A stretch of 52,073 bases of DNA from Lachnospiraceae bacterium (GTDB lineage Bacteria; Bacillota; Clostridia; Lachnospirales; Lachnospiraceae). The first letter of the stretch is position 1; the number at the start of each line of letters is the position of its first letter. The notes beneath the pieces are model-generated. The model had not been told where the DNA came from. It made no database searches and saw only the letters and a program-made list of their open reading frames with translations. The stretch is from assembly GCA_015057435.1 (NCBI GenBank), contig SVEJ01000023.1, positions 1 through 52,073 of the forward strand. The letters run 5' to 3'. Both the position numbers and the translations under genes were made by a program. Shown in pieces: positions 9,830 to 17,390 of the stretch.

Positions 9830-10402
9830 ATGTTGAGTGATTGGATTACAAAGATGGATTTGAATATATTGAACTGGATACAGGAGAATATGAAATGTGA
9901 TGTATTAGATACCATTTTGCCCGCAATTACGTTTCTTGGAGATAAAGGCTGGTTGTTTATTGTATTTGCAATTGTTTTCGCACTGATTTCCAAGATAAGA
10001 TTATGGGGAGTAAAGCTTGGTACAAGTTTAATTCTCGGATTGGTATTTGGGAATATGCTGTTAAAAAATGTCGTGGCAAGAATACGTCCATATGATGTGG
10101 TGGAGAATGTAACACTTTTGGTTGACAAGCTGAGTGATTATTCTTTTCCGTCCGGTCATACGATGGCATCCTTTGAATTCTTCACTGTGATTTGTTTTAT
10201 GCCTATAAAAAAAAGGTATAAGGTACTTGCCGGAATCCTGGCATTTACAATTGCTTTTTCGAGATTGTATCTTTATGTACATTATCCGACGGATGTGCTT
10301 GGTGGCATGTTTTTTGGTACACTGTTTGGTATTATGGGCGTAAGAATTGTAGATATGATCTATGACGAACGTATGGAGAAAAAGAACAAAGCATCACAAT
10401 GA
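9830..10402 (+). CDS. PAP2-family membrane phosphatase
   Basis: A 190-residue integral membrane protein with about five to six transmembrane helices and a complete phosphatidic acid phosphatase type 2 signature: K79-x6-R86-P87, P107-S-G-H110, and S144-R145-x5-H151-x3-D155. Family members dephosphorylate lipid pyrophosphates such as undecaprenyl pyrophosphate or phosphatidic acid at the outer face of the membrane; which substrate is used here cannot be told. It lies 31 bases after glgB with its own AAAGGGA site, so it may share the glgB transcript. A terminator follows. Confidence 0.9.
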   Translation: MLSDWITKMDLNILNWIQENMKCDVLDTILPAITFLGDKGWLFIVFAIVFALISKIRLWGVKLGTSLILGLVFGNMLLKNVVARIRPYDVVENVTLLVDKLSDYSFPSGHTMASFEFFTVICFMPIKKRYKVLAGILAFTIAFSRLYLYVHYPTDVLGGMFFGTLFGIMGVRIVDMIYDERMEKKNKASQ

Positions 10403-10440
10403 TATTATGACAGAACAGTCATTATTATATAGCAGAAGAG

Positions 10441-10472
10441 GACAAACGCTGTAATGGTGTTTGTCTTTTTTT
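10441..10472 (+). terminator. Intrinsic terminator after the PAP2 gene
   Basis: GACAAAC (10441-10447) pairs with GTTTGTC (10459-10465), followed directly by seven T residues. Confidence 0.85.
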
Positions 10473-10477
10473 GTGTG

Positions 10478-10538
10478 TTGACAAACAAAATGGAGTGTGT
10501 TATAACTGTACTATGACGAGTGGTACAGTTGGTACAGT
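10478..10538 (+). promoter_or_regulatory. Promoter and probable autoregulatory operator of the GntR/ABC operon
   Basis: A strong promoter, TTGACA (10478-10483), 17-base spacer, TATAAC (10501-10506), is overlapped by a dyad ACTGTAC (10505-10511) / GTACAGT (10523-10529). A third half-site, GTACAGT, lies at 10532-10538. The dyad covers the -10 box and start point, where a repressor would block transcription. YtrA-type GntR repressors commonly control their own ABC operons, so the gene at 10589 is the likely binder. Confidence 0.8.
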
Positions 10539-10588
10539 GAGTTGAAGGAAAAAGAAATATCTGATGAATGTTAGAAAGGAGGCAGTGT

Positions 10589-10969
10589 ATGATTTTTTTG
10601 GATTATAAAAGCAGTAAGCCAATTTACGAACAGATTATTGAACAGATTAAGTTAAATGTGATGCGACAATATCTAAAAGCGGGAGATGCAATTCCTTCCG
10701 TACGAAAGCTTGCTTTAGAATTATCCATTACACCGGGAACAGTAGCAAAGGCATATCAAGAACTGGAGCGTCAGCAGATTATTGAGACAATAAGAGGTAA
10801 GGGAACATTTATTGCTTCTGATATTGAGATAAAGCCTGATGAGAAGAAAGTGTTAGAGCTGAAGAAAAATCTGCAGTCGCTGATTATGGAGCTTAAGATG
10901 ATGGGATATGATAAGCAGAGGGTTACGAAACTGGTTGGAGAAATATATGAGGAGTTGAGTGTATGTTAG
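10589..10969 (+). CDS. GntR-family repressor, YtrA subfamily
   Basis: A 126-residue DNA-binding regulator. ATG 10589 is preferred over the ATG at 10568 because a perfect AAAGGAGG lies at 10575-10582. The winged helix-turn-helix occupies residues 8-75, with the GntR hallmark SKPIYEQI...LKAGDAIPSVRKLA and the recognition stretch TVAKAYQELERQ. The C-terminal part is a short two-helix dimerisation tail with no ligand-binding FCD or UTRA domain, which is typical of YtrA proteins. Its last 7 bases overlap the ABC ATPase gene, so the two are translationally coupled. It probably senses an antibiotic or envelope signal and controls the transporter through the operator at 10505-10538. Confidence 0.9.
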   Translation: MIFLDYKSSKPIYEQIIEQIKLNVMRQYLKAGDAIPSVRKLALELSITPGTVAKAYQELERQQIIETIRGKGTFIASDIEIKPDEKKVLELKKNLQSLIMELKMMGYDKQRVTKLVGEIYEELSVC

Positions 10970-11853
10970 AAGTGAGAAATGTATGCAAAAGTTATAATAA
11001 GAATCAGGTGTTAAAGGATGTCAGTCTAACGGTACTTCCCGGCGAGATTCATGGCTTGATTGGCGAGAATAGTGCAGGAAAGACTACCTTGATCAAATGT
11101 GTAACAGGAATATATAAAACGGATCAAGGTAGTGTGTTATACGATGAGAAACCGGTGTATGACAATCCGGAAGTGAAAGAACGAATTGGATATGTAGCGG
11201 ATTATAATGAATACATTAAGTACTATACTATTTCTCAGATGGTACATATGTATGAGAAGTTCTATCCGAAGTTTAACAAAGAAAAGTTCAACGATTTTAA
11301 TCAAATCTATCAGTTGTCTGTGGATAAGAGAATTATGACATTGTCTAAGGGGCAGAAGATGCGTCTTGCGTTTATGTTAGAGGTTTCTAAGGAACCGGAT
11401 TATCTGATTCTAGATGAGCCAACTTCAGGCTTAGATCCGGTGGCAAAGGCAAAGTTTTTTGAATTGTTAATTAATGAGGTGGAACAGCGTGACATAGGTG
11501 TGTTGATTAGTTCTCATAACTTAGACGGTTTGGAGAAGATTTGTGATTCTGTCACCATGATGCATGAAGGTGTTGTAGAACGGCAGATGTCTATGGAAGA
11601 CATGAAGAGTGAGCTTGTGAAGCTGAATGTTGTATTTGAAGGTGGAGCAGGCAAGAAAGTTTATGATTTGCCACAGATTCTCCGCATTAGCAATATTGGT
11701 AGCATTTATTCTATGGTAGTGAAAGAATATAGTGAGGAGTTTGTCGGACAGCTTCGTAATTATGGAGCAAGTCTTGTAGAACCGGTAGAGATTTCTTTAG
11801 AGGAATTGTTTGTTGTATTGGAGGAAACCAAGGAAGCACAGGAGGGATGCTGA
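10963..11853 (+). CDS. ABC-2 type transporter ATP-binding protein
   Basis: The 296-residue nucleotide-binding subunit of the transporter encoded here. Walker A is GENSAGKTT at residues 34-42, the signature is LSKGQ (Lys replaces the second Gly of LSGGQ), Walker B with D-loop is LILDEPTSGLDP, and the switch His is in SSHN. The tail of about 80 residues after the ATPase core is typical of ABC-2 exporters. It is translated from an ATG inside the repressor gene and overlaps the first permease by one base. The substrate is unknown; families with this operon order (YtrA, ATPase, permeases) respond to cell-wall-active peptides or lipid II binders. Confidence 0.92.
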   Translation: MLEVRNVCKSYNKNQVLKDVSLTVLPGEIHGLIGENSAGKTTLIKCVTGIYKTDQGSVLYDEKPVYDNPEVKERIGYVADYNEYIKYYTISQMVHMYEKFYPKFNKEKFNDFNQIYQLSVDKRIMTLSKGQKMRLAFMLEVSKEPDYLILDEPTSGLDPVAKAKFFELLINEVEQRDIGVLISSHNLDGLEKICDSVTMMHEGVVERQMSMEDMKSELVKLNVVFEGGAGKKVYDLPQILRISNIGSIYSMVVKEYSEEFVGQLRNYGASLVEPVEISLEELFVVLEETKEAQEGC

Positions 11854-13016
11854 TGAAAAGTTTTAGACGTTTATGGAATGAGTCCCGTCGATTTTATCTT
11901 TGTGTATTGATAATTGTCGCCTTTTTTGTCTTTGTTGATTGTATGTGGATTTGTATAGATAATGATATTACCTTGTCAAAGTCAGAAGTAGTGCAGATGG
12001 TGCAGAATGCGTTGTCGAAAGAAAATGGTGTTGCTATGTTAGAAAACCGTTATTTGTCCTTGGAAGATGACATTATTAATAAAGGGGCGGAATTTGGTTT
12101 GCTTCTGACGATGGTAGGTGTATTTGGATTGCTGTTGGCAAGGGAAATGGCATTTACCGATATACGTACATTAGAGTTTAGATGCACATGGCCAATGAAA
12201 AATTGGGTGCGGGAGTTGTATGATTATGTAGCTGTGTTAGGTGCAATTTTATTCGGAGTTCTTTTGCAAACAGTTATCTTGTTATTTGTTCAGAGCCGAT
12301 ATAATCATTTACTTGTTGAAGTACTAGCGGAACAGGGAATCACCTCACAGGTGACAGATGCAATGGCTTTTGGGAATCAATATTTACTAATGGGAATGCT
12401 TTATTATTTCATTGCGATTGTTGTTTCTTATACATGGATTAGTCTTGGCATGAACCTTGCAAAGAATCCTATTGTGGGAGCATTTATATCTGTAGTAGTG
12501 AAAGTGTTGTTGCAATTAGTGTGGGGAAGTCTTGCTTGGATGATGGTAGCAGGTCTCACGAATGATGTAGATGCAACGCAACTTGCTTACTATCATAATG
12601 ATTTTGCAAATTATATTGAAAGCGTAGGAGATTATTTATTGATTTATCAAGAATTCTTCTATGGTGTGGATATCCCAAGCGGAACAATTGGTGGATGTGG
12701 AGAGACTTTCACAGTGACACACTGGATGATTGGACAGATTGTTCTGTGGGGATTATTAGTAATCGGTATCGTGATATGTGCAAAGAAAAAGGATTTGGCC
12801 AAGGGGAAGTTGTTATATTTTCCGATTCTATCATATCCGTTAGGTTTTTTAGTGGGATTAGGAGTGTTTATTATATGCCTGGATTCGTTCTTTTATGATA
12901 CAACTCTAATAGGATTGCTTGTAGCTATCATACTTGGCTTTGTGTCGGCAATTGGAGTATGTCTTTTATGTCATCCATTTTCAAAGAGCAAGACTGTACG
13001 TCTGGAGGTGAAGTGA
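11853..13016 (+). CDS. ABC-2 type membrane permease subunit (first)
   Basis: An integral membrane protein of 387 residues. ATG 11853 overlaps the ATPase stop (TGATG) and has AGGAGG seven bases upstream; the ATG at 11847 sits directly on the Shine-Dalgarno sequence and is less likely. There is one helix near the N-terminus (about 16-36), a long outside loop, and six or so further hydrophobic helices. It has no enzymatic motif. It is followed one base later by a second permease, and together they probably form a heterodimeric membrane channel for the ATPase. Confidence 0.85.
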   Translation: MKSFRRLWNESRRFYLCVLIIVAFFVFVDCMWICIDNDITLSKSEVVQMVQNALSKENGVAMLENRYLSLEDDIINKGAEFGLLLTMVGVFGLLLAREMAFTDIRTLEFRCTWPMKNWVRELYDYVAVLGAILFGVLLQTVILLFVQSRYNHLLVEVLAEQGITSQVTDAMAFGNQYLLMGMLYYFIAIVVSYTWISLGMNLAKNPIVGAFISVVVKVLLQLVWGSLAWMMVAGLTNDVDATQLAYYHNDFANYIESVGDYLLIYQEFFYGVDIPSGTIGGCGETFTVTHWMIGQIVLWGLLVIGIVICAKKKDLAKGKLLYFPILSYPLGFLVGLGVFIICLDSFFYDTTLIGLLVAIILGFVSAIGVCLLCHPFSKSKTVRLEVK

Positions 13017-13017
13017 T

Positions 13018-14214
13018 ATGAGCAAATTATGGAAGCAGGAGTGGAAATATCATATTAGTTTTATAATCATAACAACGCTTGCACTATTTTTTATGTGCCA
13101 CTTCAATCTATTGAGAGAATGTCAAGATTGGTTTGGCACATCATCTAATGAGGAATTGCAATCGTGGCAGCTATCAGAATACTGTAATTGGATTATGTCG
13201 AGCCTTCAGTACTACTTTCTTGAAGGGGTGGGAATCATTGCGTTTGTATGTTTGTTGGCAAAGAAGGTTTTCATCTATTGGATAGAACAGAATAGATGCG
13301 GTAGAGAATTTATGCAAAGTCTGCCAATTAAAAAAATGAATCGCGTGCAATTTCATTTGATTATGGATTTGTTGCAGTTGGTGCTCCCTGTGCTTATTTA
13401 TGGAGTATATGAGTATGTGCAGATGAATACATTTTTAGAAACAGTAGCGAAACTTCACATTCCGTGGTTGTTAGAGTCAATGTTTGGTATGATGATAACC
13501 TCTATATGTTACACAGTGATGTTGTTAGGTGTTTTATATCTGGTCGAGGCAATCTTTGTTGATGGGAGTATGAAACTTATCGGTTTCGTTGGTGTTTATC
13601 TCATGGCGGGAACCATTTTTAATTGTGTGTTTGAGCAATTATATGCCTATAAATGGGTACAAAATATCATAGGATTTTTCACCATGGAGTCTGCAGGTGG
13701 TGCACAATATGATTTGTTAATGGCAGTAGACATGGAATTCAATGAAATATGGTCATGGGAATACGACAGCCATTTTGCTTGGTTTCATGAACATATGGAT
13801 CCGCCGCTTCAATATATGGGTGAGTGGTTTGATTATTCATCTATAGGAGCAACTGTTCCTGAGTTGGAAGTATGGTTAGATAAGCTGAATAGGGTGTACG
13901 CATTTTCAGATGTAGGTAATTATATATTGTATGCGTTGGGATATCTGGCAATTGGCCTGTTGTTATTTGGATTCGTCATGTTACTGACAGGTAAAAAAGA
14001 GTTGTCAAAGGATGGATTTTACTTTGATTTTGGAAGATATTTAGTGAGTGGGATGGCTGCTTTGACAATGTTTTGTATGTTAAATGGTTGGAGTGGAAAT
14101 GTTTTACAGATTATCTGTAATGTAGCAGCATGTATAATTGTGGATTTATTGCTACTGCATTTCTTAAATCCGGAACGGAAGAAGTTGATTGATAAGAGAG
14201 CTGTGAAGAGCTGA
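13018..14214 (+). CDS. ABC-2 type membrane permease subunit (second)
   Basis: A 398-residue polytopic membrane protein with hydrophobic stretches near residues 15-30, 70-90, 115-135, 150-215 and a cluster at 300-390. A hydrophilic, Trp/Tyr-rich outside loop of roughly 90 residues (about 225-300) separates them. It has a good GGAGGTG site and only one base between it and the first permease stop, so it is the last gene of the GntR operon. The two permeases share layout but little obvious sequence. The transported substrate cannot be read from sequence. Confidence 0.85.
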   Translation: MSKLWKQEWKYHISFIIITTLALFFMCHFNLLRECQDWFGTSSNEELQSWQLSEYCNWIMSSLQYYFLEGVGIIAFVCLLAKKVFIYWIEQNRCGREFMQSLPIKKMNRVQFHLIMDLLQLVLPVLIYGVYEYVQMNTFLETVAKLHIPWLLESMFGMMITSICYTVMLLGVLYLVEAIFVDGSMKLIGFVGVYLMAGTIFNCVFEQLYAYKWVQNIIGFFTMESAGGAQYDLLMAVDMEFNEIWSWEYDSHFAWFHEHMDPPLQYMGEWFDYSSIGATVPELEVWLDKLNRVYAFSDVGNYILYALGYLAIGLLLFGFVMLLTGKKELSKDGFYFDFGRYLVSGMAALTMFCMLNGWSGNVLQIICNVAACIIVDLLLLHFLNPERKKLIDKRAVKS

Positions 14215-14244
14215 TGTAAAAGGGGAATATCTACAAATCAATAG

Positions 14245-14273
14245 TAGAAAAACAAAATTTCTTATAGTATAAT
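14245..14273 (+). promoter_or_regulatory. Putative promoter upstream of the hydrogenase gene
   Basis: TAGAAA (14245-14250), 17-base spacer, TATAAT (14268-14273). Transcription from it would begin around 14280, inside the hairpin at 14276-14304, so the leader RNA would start within that structure. Confidence 0.5.
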
Positions 14274-14275
14274 AG

Positions 14276-14308
14276 ACAGGTGTGGCGTATTGTGCCACAC
14301 CTGTTTTA
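14276..14308 (+). terminator. Hairpin that may terminate the ABC-2 operon
   Basis: A perfect 11-bp stem ACAGGTGTGGC / GCCACACCTGT with a 7-base loop, followed by TTTTA. The T-run is short. It may double as a 5' leader hairpin of the hydrogenase transcript because a -10 box lies just upstream. Confidence 0.6.
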
Positions 14309-14374
14309 CTGTAAAAATAATGAGTTGGTAAAACAGTGGATTTTTTATTACGTATGTGAGAAGGAGAAGGTTTT

Positions 14375-15883
14375 GTGAGAAATCTAGAAACAAATGTAAA
14401 AAGACTAAGAAGACAAGTGTTTACGGAAGTTGCAAATGTAGCATACAATTCCGAAAACATTATTGACGATATTGAAGCAATTCCGTATAAGATAACACCG
14501 GGAGATACACCACAGTATCGTGAAAGTATCTATCGTGAGCGTGCGATTGCAAGAGAGAGAATTCGTCTTGCAATGGGTATGTCTTTGCGCCCGGAGGATA
14601 AGCCGGTACATCTTACACAGGGAATAGAAGAAAGTAATATTGACGAGAAGTATTATGAACCACCGCTTATGCAGGTGATTCCGGCGGCTTGTAATGCCTG
14701 TGAACATAATGTATATGAGGTGAGCAATCAGTGTAAGGGCTGTGTGGCGCATCCTTGTATGGAGGTATGTCCGGTTGGTGCAATCCGCATGGAAAAAGGA
14801 AAGTCAATTATTGATAAAAATGTATGTATTAAGTGCGGAAAGTGTAAAGCTAATTGTCCGTATGATGCGATTTCTCACAAACGTCGTCCTTGTGCAGATG
14901 CATGTGGTGCGAATGCGATTGTGAGCGATGAATTAGGAAGAGCGAAGATAGATGAAAGTAAATGTGTATCCTGTGGACAGTGCATGGTAAGTTGCCCGTT
15001 TGGCGCAATTGCTGATAAATCACAGATTTTCCAGCTTATAAGAGCATTGCGTTCAGGAAGAGAAATCTATGCAGAGATTGCACCCGCATTTGTCGGTCAA
15101 TTTGGAGACCATGCAACGCCTGACAAGATCAAAGCAGCGTTAATCAAATTAGGATTCAAAGATGTATATGAAGTTGCTATCGGTGCTGATATGGGATGCG
15201 TGGAAGAGGCAAAGCATTACGTAGAAGAAGTAGCAACCGGTAAGGTACCATTTTTGCTTACTTCATGTTGTCCGTCTTGGGCGATGCTTTCTAAGAAACA
15301 TTTTCCGGAGATGATTGACAAGATATCGAATGCATTGACACCAATGGTTGCGACAGCTCGTTTGATTAAGAAAGAGCATCCGAATGCTTCGGTCGTATTT
15401 ATCGGACCTTGTGCAGCAAAGAAGCTTGAGGCGATGAGAAGAACAGTGCGAAGTGATGTAGATTTTGTAATCACTTTTGAAGAATTAGATGCAATGTTTG
15501 TGGCACGTGATATTGAATTTGATGATTTCCGTGTCGGTGTTCCGATGGAAGATGCAACCGGTGCCGGTCGTGGATATGCCGTAGCAGGTGGTGTTGCAAA
15601 AGCGGTAGAGGCGTGTATTAACGAATATTATCCGGGAACGGAAGTGAATATTGAACATGCTGAAGGATTGGATGAATGCCGCAAGATGTTAATGCTTGCC
15701 AAGGCAGGTAAGAAAAATGGTTGTTTGATTGAAGGTATGGCATGTCCGGGTGGCTGTATTGCCGGTGCCGGAACGAATATTCCGATTAACAAAGCAACAG
15801 TACAGGTTCGTAATTTTGTGAATTCGACGAAACAGGCATTGCCGGAACAGGATGTGTTGAAGGATTACCATCCTGAAGATTAA
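14375..15883 (+). CDS. Monomeric [FeFe] hydrogenase with extra 4Fe-4S domains
   Basis: A 502-residue iron-sulfur enzyme interconverting protons and H2, probably with ferredoxin. It starts at GTG 14375 after AAGGAGAAGG. The N-terminal 100 residues are a helical region, then cysteine-rich ferredoxin-like clusters: CNACEHN, CKGC...CMEVCP, CIKCGKCKANCP, and CVSCGQCMVSCP at about residues 110-215. The H-cluster domain follows with L1 TSCCPSW (about 296-302), L2 GPCAAKK (344-350), and L3 with ACPGGC (456-461). The L2 motif starts with G rather than the M of the classical motif, as in group B enzymes. No HydEFG maturation genes are in the window. The next gene, a small membrane peptide, begins 26 bases downstream. 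Confidence 0.93.
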   Translation: MRNLETNVKRLRRQVFTEVANVAYNSENIIDDIEAIPYKITPGDTPQYRESIYRERAIARERIRLAMGMSLRPEDKPVHLTQGIEESNIDEKYYEPPLMQVIPAACNACEHNVYEVSNQCKGCVAHPCMEVCPVGAIRMEKGKSIIDKNVCIKCGKCKANCPYDAISHKRRPCADACGANAIVSDELGRAKIDESKCVSCGQCMVSCPFGAIADKSQIFQLIRALRSGREIYAEIAPAFVGQFGDHATPDKIKAALIKLGFKDVYEVAIGADMGCVEEAKHYVEEVATGKVPFLLTSCCPSWAMLSKKHFPEMIDKISNALTPMVATARLIKKEHPNASVVFIGPCAAKKLEAMRRTVRSDVDFVITFEELDAMFVARDIEFDDFRVGVPMEDATGAGRGYAVAGGVAKAVEACINEYYPGTEVNIEHAEGLDECRKMLMLAKAGKKNGCLIEGMACPGGCIAGAGTNIPINKATVQVRNFVNSTKQALPEQDVLKDYHPED

Positions 15884-15909
15884 TTGGAGTGAGAAATGGA
15901 GTGAAGAGT

Positions 15910-16074
15910 ATGTATGATATAATGCTTGCCCTGGCACAGACAGGGGATAATTCAAAACCATGGCTGATTGCAATCTGTATGATTGTATCAATTGTAATGG
16001 TGGTAGCACTCTTTATTATTGGACAAAAAGATAATTCTGATAACGATGATGATGTAGAAGATATAGAGGAGTAA
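15910..16074 (+). CDS. 54-residue single-pass membrane peptide resembling a free sorting signal
   Basis: Translation from ATG 15910 (GGAG at 15898-15901) gives a short N-terminus, LAQTGDNSKPW, one hydrophobic helix of about 20 residues (LIAICMIVSIVMVVALFII), and an acidic tail of Asp and Glu. The TGDNS-Pro-hydrophobic layout is strikingly like the C-terminal sorting signals of Lachnospiraceae surface proteins, but there is no exported domain in front and the tail is acidic instead of basic. It lies between the hydrogenase and the AEC transporter gene, 4 bases before the latter, so it is translated with the transporter. An accessory subunit of either neighbour is possible. Longer GTG starts at 15889 or 15901 are alternatives. 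Confidence 0.65.
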   Translation: MYDIMLALAQTGDNSKPWLIAICMIVSIVMVVALFIIGQKDNSDNDDDVEDIEE

Positions 16075-16078
16075 AGCA

Positions 16079-17026
16079 ATGGATAACTTTCTGTATAGTA
16101 TCAATGCAACGATGCCGGTCTTCTTGGTGATGATACTCGGATGGTGCCTGAAAAAAGCACGATTTTTGACAGATGAGTTTGTTTCAATCGCTGACAAATT
16201 AGTGTTTCGGGTTGCGTTGCCGGTTCTTGTCTTTTTGGATATTGCATCAGCTGATTTATCGAAAGATTTCGAATGGAGATTTGTTCTCTTTTGTTTTGCG
16301 GGTACCTGTGTGTTTTTTGGCGTGATATGGCTATTCGCTGAACTGTTTATTCGAGACAAAAAGATGATTGGAAGTTTTGTGCAAGGTTCTTTTAGAGGAA
16401 GTGCAGCGATTCTTGGAATTGCATTTGCCGAGAATATATATGGGGATGTTGGTCTTGTTCCGATGATGATTGTAGCATCTATTCCTTTGTTTAATATTTT
16501 TTCTGTAATTGTGCTGATGAGAAGTGCCAATGCAGGGGAAACAGATAGAAAAGCGTTGATTAAAAAGACATTGAAAGGGATTGTAACCAATCCGATTATT
16601 ATTGGTATCTTTGCCGGAATTCCGTTTGCGTTATTCAATATTGAATTTCCGGTGATGATAGACAAAGCACTTCATAGTGTAGGTAATCTGTCAACGCCTT
16701 TGGCCCTCATTGCAATCGGTGCAGGTTTTTCAACCGGAAAAGCATTGGAACAATGGAAACCGACTTTGGTCGCAGCTGTTATTAAGCTAATTATAATTCC
16801 GGGCATTTTTTTACCATTGGCTGTATGGATTGGATTTCGGAATGAGGAATTGGTAGCATTGCTTATATTGACCGGTGCGCCGACGACAGTCAGTTCTTAT
16901 ATTATGGCAAAGAATATGGGTAATGATGAGGTTTTAGCATCCGGTATTGTAGTGATGACAACCCTACTATCATCTATAACATTGACCGCTATTATTTTTA
17001 TACTGAAGAGCTGTGCTTATATATAG
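16079..17026 (+). CDS. AEC-family (auxin efflux carrier-like) transporter
   Basis: A 315-residue inner-membrane protein with about ten transmembrane helices in two five-helix halves. It begins with the family's typical LYSINATMPVFLVMILGWCLKK segment, contains ALPVLVFLDIA near residue 50 and APTTVSSYIMAKNMG near residue 270, where AEC proteins keep a conserved broken helix. AEC carriers in anaerobes usually move small organic acids such as malate or malonate; the substrate here is not determinable. It starts four bases after the small membrane peptide with a GAGGAG site, so the hydrogenase, peptide and carrier are probably one transcript ending at the terminator at 17070. Confidence 0.88.
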   Translation: MDNFLYSINATMPVFLVMILGWCLKKARFLTDEFVSIADKLVFRVALPVLVFLDIASADLSKDFEWRFVLFCFAGTCVFFGVIWLFAELFIRDKKMIGSFVQGSFRGSAAILGIAFAENIYGDVGLVPMMIVASIPLFNIFSVIVLMRSANAGETDRKALIKKTLKGIVTNPIIIGIFAGIPFALFNIEFPVMIDKALHSVGNLSTPLALIAIGAGFSTGKALEQWKPTLVAAVIKLIIIPGIFLPLAVWIGFRNEELVALLILTGAPTTVSSYIMAKNMGNDEVLASGIVVMTTLLSSITLTAIIFILKSCAYI

Positions 17027-17069
17027 GATAATGGAATGTGTTACAGAAACGATAGATTGTATGATAAGG

Positions 17070-17110
17070 AAAATGCGTGTGCTTGATAAATGAAGCATAC
17101 GCATTTTTCT
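17070..17110 (+). terminator. Intrinsic terminator after the AEC transporter
   Basis: AAAATGCGTGTGCTT (17070-17084) pairs with AAGCATACGCATTTTT with a single G-T pair, and a T-run follows. Confidence 0.85.
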
Positions 17111-17336
17111 TTGAAACAGATAGTTGAAATGGTATGAAAAACGCTGAAATATAAAACGACATAATTATGGAAAGAATGAAAAGATAAAACTTAATAATAT
17201 TAAGTTATGGATGAGGTACATTTTGAAATGGAAACAGAGCGTTGGGCGTACTTAATTTTGTTATGTCGGTTGTGTTTTTTGCTTTATAATCTATGCAAGG
17301 TGGAATTAAAAAATTAAGATTTGCATATATTTATGT
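17111..17336. other. Gene-free AT-rich stretch with dyads upstream of Re-citrate synthase
   Basis: No gene is seen. It holds an 8-bp dyad AACTTAAT-AAT-ATTAAGTT (17188-17206) and a pair of inverted 8-mers CGACATAA (17157-17164) / TTATGTCG (17261-17268) about 100 bases apart. A TATAAT at 17285-17290 has only a poor -35. The length of this region and its dyads suggest operator sites, but no known regulator motif is recognised. A 36-codon ATG frame at 17208 lacks a ribosome binding site and is not called. Confidence 0.35.
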
Positions 17337-17365
17337 TTGACACAAAGGCAAATTTCCAATAAAAT
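17337..17365 (+). promoter_or_regulatory. Sigma-A promoter of the Re-citrate synthase gene
   Basis: TTGACA (17337-17342), 17-base spacer, TAAAAT (17360-17365). The ATG at 17391 lies about 25 bases after the -10 box, giving a very short leader that still contains AGAGAGG. Confidence 0.75.
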
Positions 17366-17390
17366 AAGCGAAACGAAAGAGAGGTAAAGA

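Noticed and set aside
17208-17318. A 36-codon ATG frame before the Re-citrate synthase gene
   Set aside because: No ribosome binding site, AT-rich random-looking composition, and it lies in a region with promoter and dyad signals.
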